From: JAVVPL01 sp036655775
Lineage (GTDB): Bacteria > Bacteroidota > Bacteroidia > Bacteroidales > P3
Direction of reading: 5' to 3'
Assembly: GCA_036655775.1 (NCBI GenBank)
Contig: JAVVPL010000006.1
Location: 1 to 35,280 of the forward strand
DNA length: 35,280 nucleotides
Shown: one piece after another, positions 1-8,541 of the stretch
Position numbering within the stretch: the stretch's first letter is position 1
How the letters are laid out: every line of letters starts with the position of its first letter
Notes under the pieces: generated by a model
Told to the model about the DNA's origin: nothing
The model's database searches: none
What the model saw: only the letters and a program-made list of their open reading frames with translations
Translations under genes and position numbers: made by a program

Positions 1-1
1 A

Positions 2-1150
2 AGAAAATTAAATAAAATAAATATGATACCTTCTGCAGAAAAAATTAAGGGTGTAAAGAATATAATTCTTATATCCTCCGGAAAAGGGGGCGTGGGAAAG
101 TCTACCATCGCCGCAAATCTAGCCATTAGTCTATCGAATACAGGGGCAAAAGTTGCGCTCATTGATGCTGACATTTATGGTCCTTCTATTCCAAATCTTT
201 TTGGCATTGAAAATGAACAAATCAGTGCTTTTGAAGAAGATGGTAAAACTGTTTTAATGCCTTTTGAAAAATATGGCATTAAACTTATTTCCATTGGCTT
301 TTTTGTTGACCCAAGCAAAGCTTTAGTATGGAGAGGCCCTATGGCCTCCAATGCTTTACGCCAACTTTTTACCGACACTAGATGGGGCGAAATTGATTAT
401 ATGGTGGTGGATTTACCTCCAGGAACAGGGGATATTCAAATTTCTATTGCTCAAATGTTTGAAGTAACAGCAACCATTTTGGTAAGTACTCCTCAACAAC
501 TTGCAATTGCCGATGTACGTAGAGCAGCAGATATGTTTTGTCAAAAAAACATAGAAATTCCAATTCTTGGCCTAGTGGAAAATATGGCATATTTTACCCC
601 TGCTGAATTACCCAACAACAAATACTATATTTTTGGCAAAGGAGGATTAGATATACTTGCACAAGATTTTAGATTCCCCATATTATGCCAAATTCCCTTA
701 GTACAATCCTTGGCTGAAAGTGGTGCCAATGGCTCGCCACTTGCACTCAACGATGATCACATTACAGCTCCTATTTTCAAAGATTTGGCCCAAAAAGTAA
801 TTGCTCAAATTAAAGTCTTATCTTCTTCGGAATCACAAATAAGTACAGATAAACCTGTAGAGATAGTGGCAAACAAAACAAATATACAAACAAATAGTAC
901 AATGGACGGAAAAACAAAAACAGAAATGGTGCAAAAAGTAATTGCAGCCATTGAACAAGTGCGCCCCTACCTTCAAGCAGATGGCGGAGACGTTGCATTT
1001 GTTGAACTTACAGATGATATGATTGTAAAAGTGCGCCTACACGGAGCTTGCGGAAGTTGCCCTCATAGCACGGCAACGCTTAAAGATGGTGTTGAAGTGG
1101 CTGTAAAACGAGCCGTGCCAGAAATAGTTGCCGTAGAACAAGTATTTTAA
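2..1150 (+). CDS. mrp: Mrp/ApbC-type Fe-S carrier P-loop ATPase fused to a C-terminal NifU domain (5' partial)
   Basis: Mrp-family ATPases bind and deliver Fe-S clusters in the cytosol, and NifU C-terminal domains also carry clusters. Numbering from the Met at 23, the deviant Walker A motif SSGKGGVGKST is at residues 18-28, followed by DADIYGPSIP and VDLPPGTGD. The segment ENMAYFTPAEL replaces the CxxC found in other Mrp proteins, as is common in Bacteroidota. After a Ser/Thr/Asn-rich linker (about 265-293) comes a NifU domain with CGSC (Cys343, Cys346). The frame is open upstream of 23 to the window edge, and RKLNKIN directly before that Met resembles the end of the N-terminal DUF59/MIP18 domain. 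The gene therefore probably begins outside the window and Met23 is internal. An in-frame ATG at 902 could give a free 82-residue NifU protein. The stop overlaps the nadE stop by 4 bp (convergent genes). Confidence 0.9.
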   Translation, partial: RKLNKINMIPSAEKIKGVKNIILISSGKGGVGKSTIAANLAISLSNTGAKVALIDADIYGPSIPNLFGIENEQISAFEEDGKTVLMPFEKYGIKLISIGFFVDPSKALVWRGPMASNALRQLFTDTRWGEIDYMVVDLPPGTGDIQISIAQMFEVTATILVSTPQQLAIADVRRAADMFCQKNIEIPILGLVENMAYFTPAELPNNKYYIFGKGGLDILAQDFRFPILCQIPLVQSLAESGANGSPLALNDDHITAPIFKDLAQKVIAQIKVLSSSESQISTDKPVEIVANKTNIQTNSTMDGKTKTEMVQKVIAAIEQVRPYLQADGGDVAFVELTDDMIVKVRLHGACGSCPHSTATLKDGVEVAVKRAVPEIVAVEQVF

Positions 1151-2742
1151 AAAATCATAGGCATTATACGGTCTATCCCTAAGGCAGTAGAGGAAATTCT
1201 AAGCGCTGGAGGCACTTGTTTACGTTTGTATTCATTTGCATATAAAAGCCTTAAAGTTTTTTCTACTGCTATTTTTGTATATCCACATTTAAGAAGTGCC
1301 GCTTTGTCGAGGCCTTGTTCTATATGAGCTCTTAAAATTCCATCTAAAATGTCATAATCAGGCAATGAATCTGCATCTTTTTGATTGGGTCGTAATTCGG
1401 CTGAAGGAGGTTTAGAAATCGTGTTTTGTGGAATTATTTCTTTTTTTCTATTGATATGATACGCTAATTCGTAAACTTGTTGTTTGTATAAATCGCCAAT
1501 TACAGCAAGCCCTCCACATAAATCTCCATACAAAGTACCATAACCACAGGCCGATTCACTTTTATTAGAAGTATTGAGCAATAAATGCCCAAATTTGTTC
1601 GACATTGCCATCAAAATACCTCCCCGTATACGCGCTTGAATATTTTCTTCGGCCAAGCCAAAGGATGTACCTTCAAAAGATTTTTGTAATTGAGCCATGT
1701 AGGCTTCATACATGGGTTTAATGGGAATGATATCATAATAAATTTGCAAATTTTCGGCCGATTGTATGGCATCATTCACCGAATGATCGCTAGAAAATTG
1801 CGAGGGCATCATAACTCCAAATACATTTTGTCTACCTAAGGCTTCCACGGCCAAAGGTAATACCAAAGCGGAGTCTATTCCTCCCGACAATCCTACAATT
1901 GCAGTTTTTGCTCCACAACGTTTAAAATAATCTCGAATACCTATTACCAAGGCCCGATGTATAAGCGCAATATCCGACTCCTCCTCTTTCAAGAAAACTT
2001 TGCTATTTGTGGGCGGTACTTTGGGCACACTATATATATTTACACTTTCTGTTTTATTCTCTAAAAGAGGAAATTTCCATATCTCGGCATTGGTAAATCG
2101 TTTTACAAAAGAAGCGCCTTGCATTATAAATTGATCATGTGCGCCTGCTTGATTTACATATACTAAATCACATTGGGCATCCTTGGCACATTCCATTAAA
2201 TTGGCTTGTCGACTTTGCCACGTATCATAAGCAAAAGGATACGCATCTAAACAAATACAAAGATCGGGCGAAATTGTTTTCAATTGCTTTGCCAATACTT
2301 CTTCGGCAAAACAAAGTACAATTTGATGTCCTTTATACAATATTGGAACAGAGGGTTTCCCTTCTGTAAAATAAGCAAATTCATTCAAAAAAGAATGGGC
2401 CGACAAAATTGATTTATCGTGATATGCCATTATTTGCCCATTTTGCACAAATAATATACGTTGGTATAAATTATTGTTTTTCAAAAAAGGGAAATCGAAA
2501 ATCAAAGCCGTGGACAGTTCTTTGCTTGCAAGAATCAATTTACGCATTGCTTGGTCACAGGCTTTCAAATAGGCTGCATTTTTCAAGGCATCTAGAGGTC
2601 TAAATCCACACAATGAATGTGCAGGAAGTACAAGTATATCGGACTTTTCCTCCTTTGCCTGCAAAAGATATTTTTTTATTGTTTTTATATTGTCGCTTAT
2701 TTTATTTACATAAAATGCAGCTTGTGTAAGTGTAATTTGCAT
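1147..2742 (-). CDS. nadE: Glutamine-dependent NAD+ synthetase (NadE), glutaminase domain apparently missing catalytic Glu
   Basis: Catalyses ATP-dependent amidation of deamido-NAD to NAD+, the last step of NAD synthesis, in the cytosol. It is 531 residues long: an N-terminal nitrilase-fold glutaminase domain (about 1-245) and a C-terminal synthetase domain (about 255-531). The synthetase half looks intact: SGGIDS at 286-291, then NKSESACGYGTLYGD and PPSAELRPNQKDADSLPDYD. In the nitrilase half, Lys110 (YHDKSIL) and Cys144 (IVLCFAEE) match two members of the Glu-Lys-Cys triad. The position where the family has Glu (FPELALTGY) reads LPAHSLCGF, so residue 41 is Ala (codon GCA, complement of 2620-2622). 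It may rely on free ammonia, or the base may be an error. It lies 13 bp downstream of an outer-membrane protein gene on the same strand and is probably co-transcribed with it. Confidence 0.93.
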   Translation of the reverse strand: MQITLTQAAFYVNKISDNIKTIKKYLLQAKEEKSDILVLPAHSLCGFRPLDALKNAAYLKACDQAMRKLILASKELSTALIFDFPFLKNNNLYQRILFVQNGQIMAYHDKSILSAHSFLNEFAYFTEGKPSVPILYKGHQIVLCFAEEVLAKQLKTISPDLCICLDAYPFAYDTWQSRQANLMECAKDAQCDLVYVNQAGAHDQFIMQGASFVKRFTNAEIWKFPLLENKTESVNIYSVPKVPPTNSKVFLKEEESDIALIHRALVIGIRDYFKRCGAKTAIVGLSGGIDSALVLPLAVEALGRQNVFGVMMPSQFSSDHSVNDAIQSAENLQIYYDIIPIKPMYEAYMAQLQKSFEGTSFGLAEENIQARIRGGILMAMSNKFGHLLLNTSNKSESACGYGTLYGDLCGGLAVIGDLYKQQVYELAYHINRKKEIIPQNTISKPPSAELRPNQKDADSLPDYDILDGILRAHIEQGLDKAALLKCGYTKIAVEKTLRLLYANEYKRKQVPPALRISSTALGIDRIMPMIF

Positions 2743-2755
2743 GAGAATAAATTTA

Positions 2756-3574
2756 CTAAAAAACGAAACCTAGAGTTAAAGCGAATTGTTGGGATTTTAC
2801 TTTTGAATACACCCCATTGGACTGTGTGCTTTTAGCATTTAAAATGGGGGTAAATCCATATCTATACTCTATTCCCATCACCAAAGAGGCATACGTTCCC
2901 AAATAAAATTGAGCGCCACCTCGTATAGAAGCAGCGACATTGAGAAAATTGACTGTATTTCCCAAACTAATATCCCGTCTTAATTCACCATCCACTAAAG
3001 TGGCCGTAGAAGTTGGATTTGTATACTTAAAATCGGTGTATACATCTTCTGCTTTTGCCCGCACTTTCATGCCAATACGCGCCCCTATATCTCCATGAAA
3101 GGCCCAACGTCCAATATAATTAGATACCATTTTGAAGGTTATAGGTATTTCAATATATGATAAATGATAACTTCGATAAACAATGCCACTCGAACTAAGA
3201 CCTAAAGATTTATATTGATCAATATACTCGTCGGGAAAAGACAATATACAACCCAAACTATTATACGAAATACCCGTACTAATATATGAATAGAGTCCCA
3301 CTCTGACATCTATTAACCAGGTAGGGATAAGTGTAACTGTGGGCTTTTCCCGAATAAAAGGACGAGATACGGCCGAAAACCAATTGACACTAGGGGAAAT
3401 ATAGATACTATTGTAAACCTTTCTTAATTGCCTTGGTTTGGGCGTAAAAGACTGCACTACTGATGGAGATACAAGATCTGCTCTATTGGTTGTATCTATC
3501 ATTTCTGTTCCATTTTGTGCTGAAACAAAAGTAACAGCAAAGAACATAATGAGTAATATTGCTTTGTTTTTCAT
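2756..3574 (-). CDS. Outer-membrane beta-barrel protein (PorT/OMP_b-brl type)
   Basis: A 272-residue protein with a clear Sec signal peptide (MKNKAILLIMFFAVTFVSA, cleavage near AQ at 19-20). The rest has alternating hydrophobic and polar strands rich in Gly, Tyr and Ser (GLYSYISTGISYNSLG, AASIRGGAQFYLG, LVMGIEYRYGF) and ends in Phe-Val-Phe, as expected for an outer-membrane barrel C-terminus. It resembles the broad Bacteroidota outer-membrane beta-barrel families (PF13568-like); no specific substrate or partner can be read from it. It is the first gene of a leftward pair with nadE and is divergent from another small barrel gene at 3651. Fold assignment is good; function is unknown. Confidence 0.8.
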   Translation of the reverse strand: MKNKAILLIMFFAVTFVSAQNGTEMIDTTNRADLVSPSVVQSFTPKPRQLRKVYNSIYISPSVNWFSAVSRPFIREKPTVTLIPTWLIDVRVGLYSYISTGISYNSLGCILSFPDEYIDQYKSLGLSSSGIVYRSYHLSYIEIPITFKMVSNYIGRWAFHGDIGARIGMKVRAKAEDVYTDFKYTNPTSTATLVDGELRRDISLGNTVNFLNVAASIRGGAQFYLGTYASLVMGIEYRYGFTPILNAKSTQSNGVYSKVKSQQFALTLGFVF

Positions 3575-3610
3575 ATATTTTTGCTTAACTTTGATTAAAA
3601 TTCCTTTTTA

Positions 3611-3618
3611 CAAAAGTA
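3611..3618 (-). promoter_or_regulatory. Possible -7 box (TActTTTG) for the barrel-nadE pair
   Basis: The minus strand reads TACTTTTG, an exact match to the Bacteroidota TAnnTTTG element, about 36 bp upstream of the start codon at 3574. No clear TTTG -33 box lies at the usual spacing, so this is a tentative call. Confidence 0.4.
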
Positions 3619-3650
3619 ATATATTCTTATCAATATCTAAAATAATTTAT

Positions 3651-4358
3651 ATGAATCTACACATTTACAAAAGGCAATCATTTTCTTGCTTTTATGGTTT
3701 TTTTCGTGTAGGTTTCGTCTTCTTTTTTACTATTTTTCTCTTCTTATCTTCTCTCTCCGTTCAAGGAAAGAAAAATATACTTTTGCTGCAAAAAGATAGA
3801 AAAATACATTTTGGACTTGAGTTTGGAAGCAATTTTATGTTTATAAACAGTGGACATTCACCTTGGATTTTAGAAAAACAAGCCGCTCAATGGGGAATTT
3901 CAGGAGGTGGTTTTTTTGAATTTGATATTAGTAAACGATGGTATGCTCGCATTGATCTGCTTGCGCATGCAAGACGTATGAACCTCTTAGGAATTGCATC
4001 AGACACCAATATTGGGAACCTAAAAATAGAACACAAATTTACACAAATTAGTGTACCTTTGGAAATAGGATTTCAATGCTTGCCTTTGGATATACCCGTC
4101 AAACTCAGTGTATTTTTGGGACTTTCTCCCAATTTTTTGCAATCCTCAAACGCACAAAATTGTACTATAGGCAATCAAAACAGCAATTTTCATTTTGCCG
4201 ATATTAGTTTAGGAATACAAGGTGGAATTTGCCTAGAGTACAGTATTGTATCCATTCTTGCACGCTATGAATATATGACTACAAATAGCTTTAAAATTAC
4301 GGATTATTCTTTTAACCATAATGGACTTTCTCTCCTTTTACGATTCAAAATATTTTAA
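3651..4358 (+). CDS. Small outer-membrane beta-barrel protein
   Basis: I place the start at ATG 3651 (235 residues). The frame is open further upstream, but that part would run into the divergent gene and does not look like protein. The N-terminus has a long basic stretch followed by a hydrophobic core (VGFVFFFTIFLFLSSLS) ending near VQG, consistent with a Sec signal. The remainder alternates barrel-like strands (HFGLEFGSNFMFI, WYARIDLLAHARR, VPLEIGFQC, SILARYEYMTT) and ends in Phe. This matches outer-membrane beta-barrel families of Bacteroidota. The gene is 14 bp upstream of gldB and probably shares its transcript. Specific function is unknown; a structural or assembly role linked to gldB would be a guess. 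Confidence 0.75.
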   Translation: MNLHIYKRQSFSCFYGFFRVGFVFFFTIFLFLSSLSVQGKKNILLLQKDRKIHFGLEFGSNFMFINSGHSPWILEKQAAQWGISGGGFFEFDISKRWYARIDLLAHARRMNLLGIASDTNIGNLKIEHKFTQISVPLEIGFQCLPLDIPVKLSVFLGLSPNFLQSSNAQNCTIGNQNSNFHFADISLGIQGGICLEYSIVSILARYEYMTTNSFKITDYSFNHNGLSLLLRFKIF

Positions 4359-4372
4359 AAAATTTCAGACAA

Positions 4373-5344
4373 ATGACTCACATACAAAAATCCATCTTCT
4401 TTTCGATCCTTCTATTTCTCACGCTTACTACTGCATGTAAAACAAGTAAAGAACCCTCTATCCATATTCCTATACATCGCTATGAAAAAGCACTTTTGTC
4501 GATTCCCATGGATAGCATCCAAGAAGGGATTGCGGCCATTCAAGATTCATTCCCACTTTTTTTGGAAAATACCAATCTTTCCGATAGTTTGAATATTCTA
4601 AAAATTTCAAATTTTATGAACGACCCTTTGGTCAAAGAAAGTAATTTGAAAATAGATAAAAAATTTGGAAATTGTTCGGAATTACAAAAACAACTCGAAT
4701 TTTTATTTCAAAATTATACAAGCTTATTTCCCAAAGAAAAAATTCCTAGTATCAATACCTATATTTCAAATTTTGATTATGAAAATAGGGTTCTTTATGT
4801 CAATCATATACTCGCAATTAGTTTGGATATGTATCTTGGAGAAAGCGAACCCAATTATCAAGCTTTAGGTATTCCTCATTATCTTCGACGTCGTTTAAGT
4901 CCAGAATATATACAAGTAGATGTAGCAAAAATTCTTGCCGTAAATCAAATACCTCCAACCCAATGTAAAACGTTATTAGATGAACTTATTTATAAAGGAA
5001 AAATAATCTACATTGTACATTCGTTGCTACCTAAGGTAAGTGAAGAGGTCATCCTTGGCTATACACCCGAACAATTACAATGGGCAAAAGAAAATGAATC
5101 TTCGGTTTGGCAATACCTCATTCAAGAACAACTACTTTATGAAACCAATTATACCAAATTTAAACAGTACTTTAACGAAGGTCCTGGCAATGTTCCATTT
5201 CAAGGTTCCCCTGCACGTTTAGGAGAATGGATAGGTTTACAAATCATTAGCAAATACGCCTCCAAACATACGGATCTGTCCACTCTTTTACAAGAACTCG
5301 ATGCTCAAATTATATTGAAAGATTCGGGCTATAAAGGGAAATGA
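4373..5344 (+). CDS. gldB: Gliding motility lipoprotein GldB
   Basis: A 323-residue predicted lipoprotein with signal sequence and lipobox ending LTTAC (Cys22). The body matches GldB: the block FDYENRVLYVNHILAISLDM, then YLRRRLSPEYIQVDVAK, and near the C-terminus SPARLGEWIGLQII and DAQIILKDSGYKGK. In Flavobacterium johnsoniae GldB is required for gliding; its biochemical role is unresolved. In flavobacteria gldB commonly sits near nadE and next to gldC. Here nadE is close but divergent, and no gldC follows: the downstream neighbour is the convergent RND pump gene. The gene follows a small barrel gene with a 14-bp gap. The presence of T9SS cargo genes elsewhere in the window fits an organism with this machinery, although gldB also occurs in non-gliding species. 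Confidence 0.88.
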   Translation: MTHIQKSIFFSILLFLTLTTACKTSKEPSIHIPIHRYEKALLSIPMDSIQEGIAAIQDSFPLFLENTNLSDSLNILKISNFMNDPLVKESNLKIDKKFGNCSELQKQLEFLFQNYTSLFPKEKIPSINTYISNFDYENRVLYVNHILAISLDMYLGESEPNYQALGIPHYLRRRLSPEYIQVDVAKILAVNQIPPTQCKTLLDELIYKGKIIYIVHSLLPKVSEEVILGYTPEQLQWAKENESSVWQYLIQEQLLYETNYTKFKQYFNEGPGNVPFQGSPARLGEWIGLQIISKYASKHTDLSTLLQELDAQIILKDSGYKGK

Positions 5345-5402
5345 AAAAAATAAATTTTCAATAGCTTAGCATATTTTCTAATTCACCTATACGCCTATTG
5401 GT

Positions 5403-8400
5403 TTATTTTTTCTTGTCTAAATACTTTTCTTGTATACTTTGCCATAAATTATAAAAATTTGGAATAAACATAGTTCCTAAAACTACCGTCAAAATCATTC
5501 CAAAGAATACGGCTACCCCTAAAGAAACACGACTCGCAGCTCCCGCACCTTCGGCAGTTACCAAAGGAAATACTCCCAAAATAAAAGCAAAAGAGGTCAT
5601 TAAAATAGGTCTAAAACGTAAACGTCCAGCTTGTATTGCCGCTTCTTTGATGCCAATGCCTTTGGCACGCGCTTCTCGCGCAAACTCCACAATCAAAATG
5701 GCATTTTTGGCTGCTAAGGCTATCAGTAATACAATCCCAATTTGTGTATATACACTAATTGGAAGTTCTAAGATCATACAACCTATAATTACGCCCAATA
5801 AAGCGATAGGAAGCCCCATAATCACAGCAAAAGGGCTGGTCCAACTTTCATACTGAGCCGCAAGTACCAAGAAAACAATTAAAATAGCCAAAGCAAAAAT
5901 GATAATTGTGGTTGAACCTGCCTTTTTCTCTTGATATGCCATAGAGGTCCATTCGTAACCATAATTACTTCCTAAGTTCTTTTTTGCCAATTGCTCCATA
6001 GATGCAATACCTTCACCAGAACTATTCCCACCAGCGGCACTTCCTGAAATCATTGCCGAAACATACATATTGTAACGCACTAACAATTCGGGTCCAAAAT
6101 TCTTATCAATAGTTGCAAAAGCGGCAAAAGGTACCATCTCTCCCTTTTCATTGCGAACATTCAATCGCAAAACATCCTCTGGCATAGCCCGATTGTTAGC
6201 AGCGGCTTGAATCTTCACTTGATACGTTCTACCAAATTTGACAAAATCGTTGATGTAAGCGGAACCTAAATAGGCGGAAAGCGTTCTAAAAACATCTGCC
6301 ATTGATAAATTTTGCACCTTTAGCTTATCTCTATCTATATTTAAAAATAATTGAGGAATATTAGCTCTAAAGGTGGAACGTAAACCTGCTAATTGATCCG
6401 TTTCACTATTTCCTACCACACAGAGATCTTCCGCCATTTTTTGTAATTCTAAAGCTCCTAAATTGTTTCGATCTTGTAGGACAAATTCAAATCCCCCCGA
6501 ATTACCTAAACCAGAAATAGCAGGAGGTGGAAATCCGTAAACCAAGGCTTCTTGTATTTGACTCGCCTTCATATTGTAGGTTGCAATAATATGGTCTAGT
6601 GATTTTTCCACTGAAGTTCTCTCTGACCAATTTTCTAATACAACAAAAAAAGTACCCGCATTAGAAGTTTGGGCTCCATCTAAAACCGAAAATCCATTAA
6701 TTGCAATATAACTTTTTATTCCAGGAATAGAATCCAAAATATGACCTATGGAAGCCATGGTCTTTTTGGTTTCATTCAAAGAGGTGCCATCAGGCAATTG
6801 AGCTACCGAAATAAAATAACCTTGATCTTCACTAGGGACAAAGGAAGATGGCCATTTCATAAATCCATATACCGCCAAAATAGTAAGGATAGCAAATGCC
6901 GTGAGCGTAACTTTAGAACGTTTGAGAAAAGCAGTGATAATAGCTACATACCCATTGGTGAGCTTATTAAAATATTTATTAAAGTAAACAAATAGAAAAA
7001 ATTTACTTTCTTTAGGTGTTTTTAAAATTAATGCACATAATGCAGGACTCAATGTAAGGGCACTCACCCCACTCAATACCGTCGACACGGCAATGGTAAG
7101 GGCAAATTGTTTGTACAATTCTCCCGTTATACCTCCAATAAAAGCCGTAGGAATAAACACCGAAAGTAACACTAATACAATACCTACCACAGGACCTGTG
7201 ACCTCTTCCATTGCCTTTAATGTGGCTTGCTTAGGTGTCAGCGTGGGGTCTTCCTCTAAGTGTCGAGAAACATTTTCTACCACCACAATGGCATCATCGA
7301 CCACAATACCAATAGCGAGAATAAGTCCAAATAAGGTAAGGGTATTGATAGAAAAACCCATCAATCCCATCACCGCAAAGGTACCCACTAAAGACACGGG
7401 AATGGTTAATGTAGGAATTAATATTGCGCGCCAATTTTGAAGAAAGATCATAATTACAATTAGTACCAAAATGATCGCTTCAAAAAGTGTTTTATACACC
7501 TCATCTATGGAAGTTTTTACAAATTCCGTAGTATCTAATGTAACTTCATATTCCACCCCTTCTGGAAAATATTCAGCCAAATCGTTCATTTTTGCACGAA
7601 TATTTGACGCTACTTCCAAAGCATTCGCATCAGGCAATTGATAGATACTAATGGCGGCTACGGGTTTACCTCTCAAACTTGCATCTACATTATAATTTTT
7701 GCTGCCCATTTCGATAGTGGCTACATCTTTAAGTCGTAAAATACCTCCATTTGACAAAGCTCTGATCGTAATATTTCCAAATTCTTCTTCTGATATCAAA
7801 CGGCCTTTTACATCCAATGAATATTGAAATGCTTGCGCATTATCATTGGGGGCTTCACCCACTTTTCCAGCCGACACTTGCACATTTTGTTCTTGTAACA
7901 CACCCATTACATCAATGGGTGTAAGTCCACGTATTTCCAATTTATTGGGATCTAACCAAATCCGCATACTATAATCGTCACTTCCAAATAAACCTACTTC
8001 TCCTACTCCTGGTACACGTGTAAGTTCATCTACTACATTTAATTTGGCATAATTTGCCAAATAAAGTCCATTATAACGTGGATTGTCGGACTTTATAGAC
8101 ACAAACATTACAATATTAGTCGATTTTTTCTTGGTGGTAATTCCCAAACGAGTTACATCTTGAGGCAAACTATTCAAGGCTATATTCACACGATTTTGCA
8201 CCAAAACTGTTGCCATATCAATATCTGTACCCACATCGAAAGTAACCGTTAAAGAATAAATACCTGCACTAGAAGAGGAAGAAGACATATAAAGCATATT
8301 TTCAACCCCATTCACTTGTTGTTCTATGGGTTGTGCAACTGTTTTAGCAATGGTTTCAGCATTGGCTCCTGGATAAAAAGCAGTGACCTCTACGGTGGGC

Positions 8401-8519
8401 GGAGTAATCGCGGGATATTGAGCAATAGGTAAAATCCCCATGGTCACTAAACCTGCCACAACAATCAAGATTGAAAGAACCGTTGCAAAAATAGGCCTAT
8501 TTATAAAAAATTTTGACAT
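5403..8519 (-). CDS. RND efflux pump inner-membrane transporter (HAE1/AcrB family)
   Basis: Proton-driven inner-membrane pump of a tripartite multidrug or solvent efflux system. It is 1038 residues long, the usual HAE1 length. The N-terminus MSKFFINRPIFATVLSI is TM1. The TM4 motif LAIGIVVDDAIVVVENV carries the proton-relay pair Asp408-Asp409, and ALAAKNAILIVEFA near residue 940 supplies the matching Lys, so the relay is complete. It contains the two expected periplasmic porter loops and the family block FIPTAFIGGITGELYKQFALT. It is the last gene of a leftward operon, 22 bp after the membrane-fusion gene. The efflux substrate cannot be inferred. Confidence 0.96.
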   Translation of the reverse strand: MSKFFINRPIFATVLSILIVVAGLVTMGILPIAQYPAITPPTVEVTAFYPGANAETIAKTVAQPIEQQVNGVENMLYMSSSSSSAGIYSLTVTFDVGTDIDMATVLVQNRVNIALNSLPQDVTRLGITTKKKSTNIVMFVSIKSDNPRYNGLYLANYAKLNVVDELTRVPGVGEVGLFGSDDYSMRIWLDPNKLEIRGLTPIDVMGVLQEQNVQVSAGKVGEAPNDNAQAFQYSLDVKGRLISEEEFGNITIRALSNGGILRLKDVATIEMGSKNYNVDASLRGKPVAAISIYQLPDANALEVASNIRAKMNDLAEYFPEGVEYEVTLDTTEFVKTSIDEVYKTLFEAIILVLIVIMIFLQNWRAILIPTLTIPVSLVGTFAVMGLMGFSINTLTLFGLILAIGIVVDDAIVVVENVSRHLEEDPTLTPKQATLKAMEEVTGPVVGIVLVLLSVFIPTAFIGGITGELYKQFALTIAVSTVLSGVSALTLSPALCALILKTPKESKFFLFVYFNKYFNKLTNGYVAIITAFLKRSKVTLTAFAILTILAVYGFMKWPSSFVPSEDQGYFISVAQLPDGTSLNETKKTMASIGHILDSIPGIKSYIAINGFSVLDGAQTSNAGTFFVVLENWSERTSVEKSLDHIIATYNMKASQIQEALVYGFPPPAISGLGNSGGFEFVLQDRNNLGALELQKMAEDLCVVGNSETDQLAGLRSTFRANIPQLFLNIDRDKLKVQNLSMADVFRTLSAYLGSAYINDFVKFGRTYQVKIQAAANNRAMPEDVLRLNVRNEKGEMVPFAAFATIDKNFGPELLVRYNMYVSAMISGSAAGGNSSGEGIASMEQLAKKNLGSNYGYEWTSMAYQEKKAGSTTIIIFALAILIVFLVLAAQYESWTSPFAVIMGLPIALLGVIIGCMILELPISVYTQIGIVLLIALAAKNAILIVEFAREARAKGIGIKEAAIQAGRLRFRPILMTSFAFILGVFPLVTAEGAGAASRVSLGVAVFFGMILTVVLGTMFIPNFYNLWQSIQEKYLDKKK

Positions 8520-8541
8520 GATGTATTGTTCTAAATAAAAA

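Noticed and set aside
2617..2835. Open frame of 72 codons on the plus strand spanning the nadE start
   Set aside because: It is antisense to nadE and the barrel gene, lacks family features or a promoter, and reads as low-complexity Cys/Phe/Tyr-rich sequence.
3438..3650. N-terminal extension of the barrel gene that precedes gldB
   Set aside because: It overlaps the divergent barrel gene on the other strand and has no protein-like character; ATG 3651 begins a plausible signal peptide.
5345..5402. Terminator between convergent gldB and the RND pump gene
   Set aside because: Only a weak A/T-only stem (TGAAAA/TTTTCA) is visible; not enough to call.
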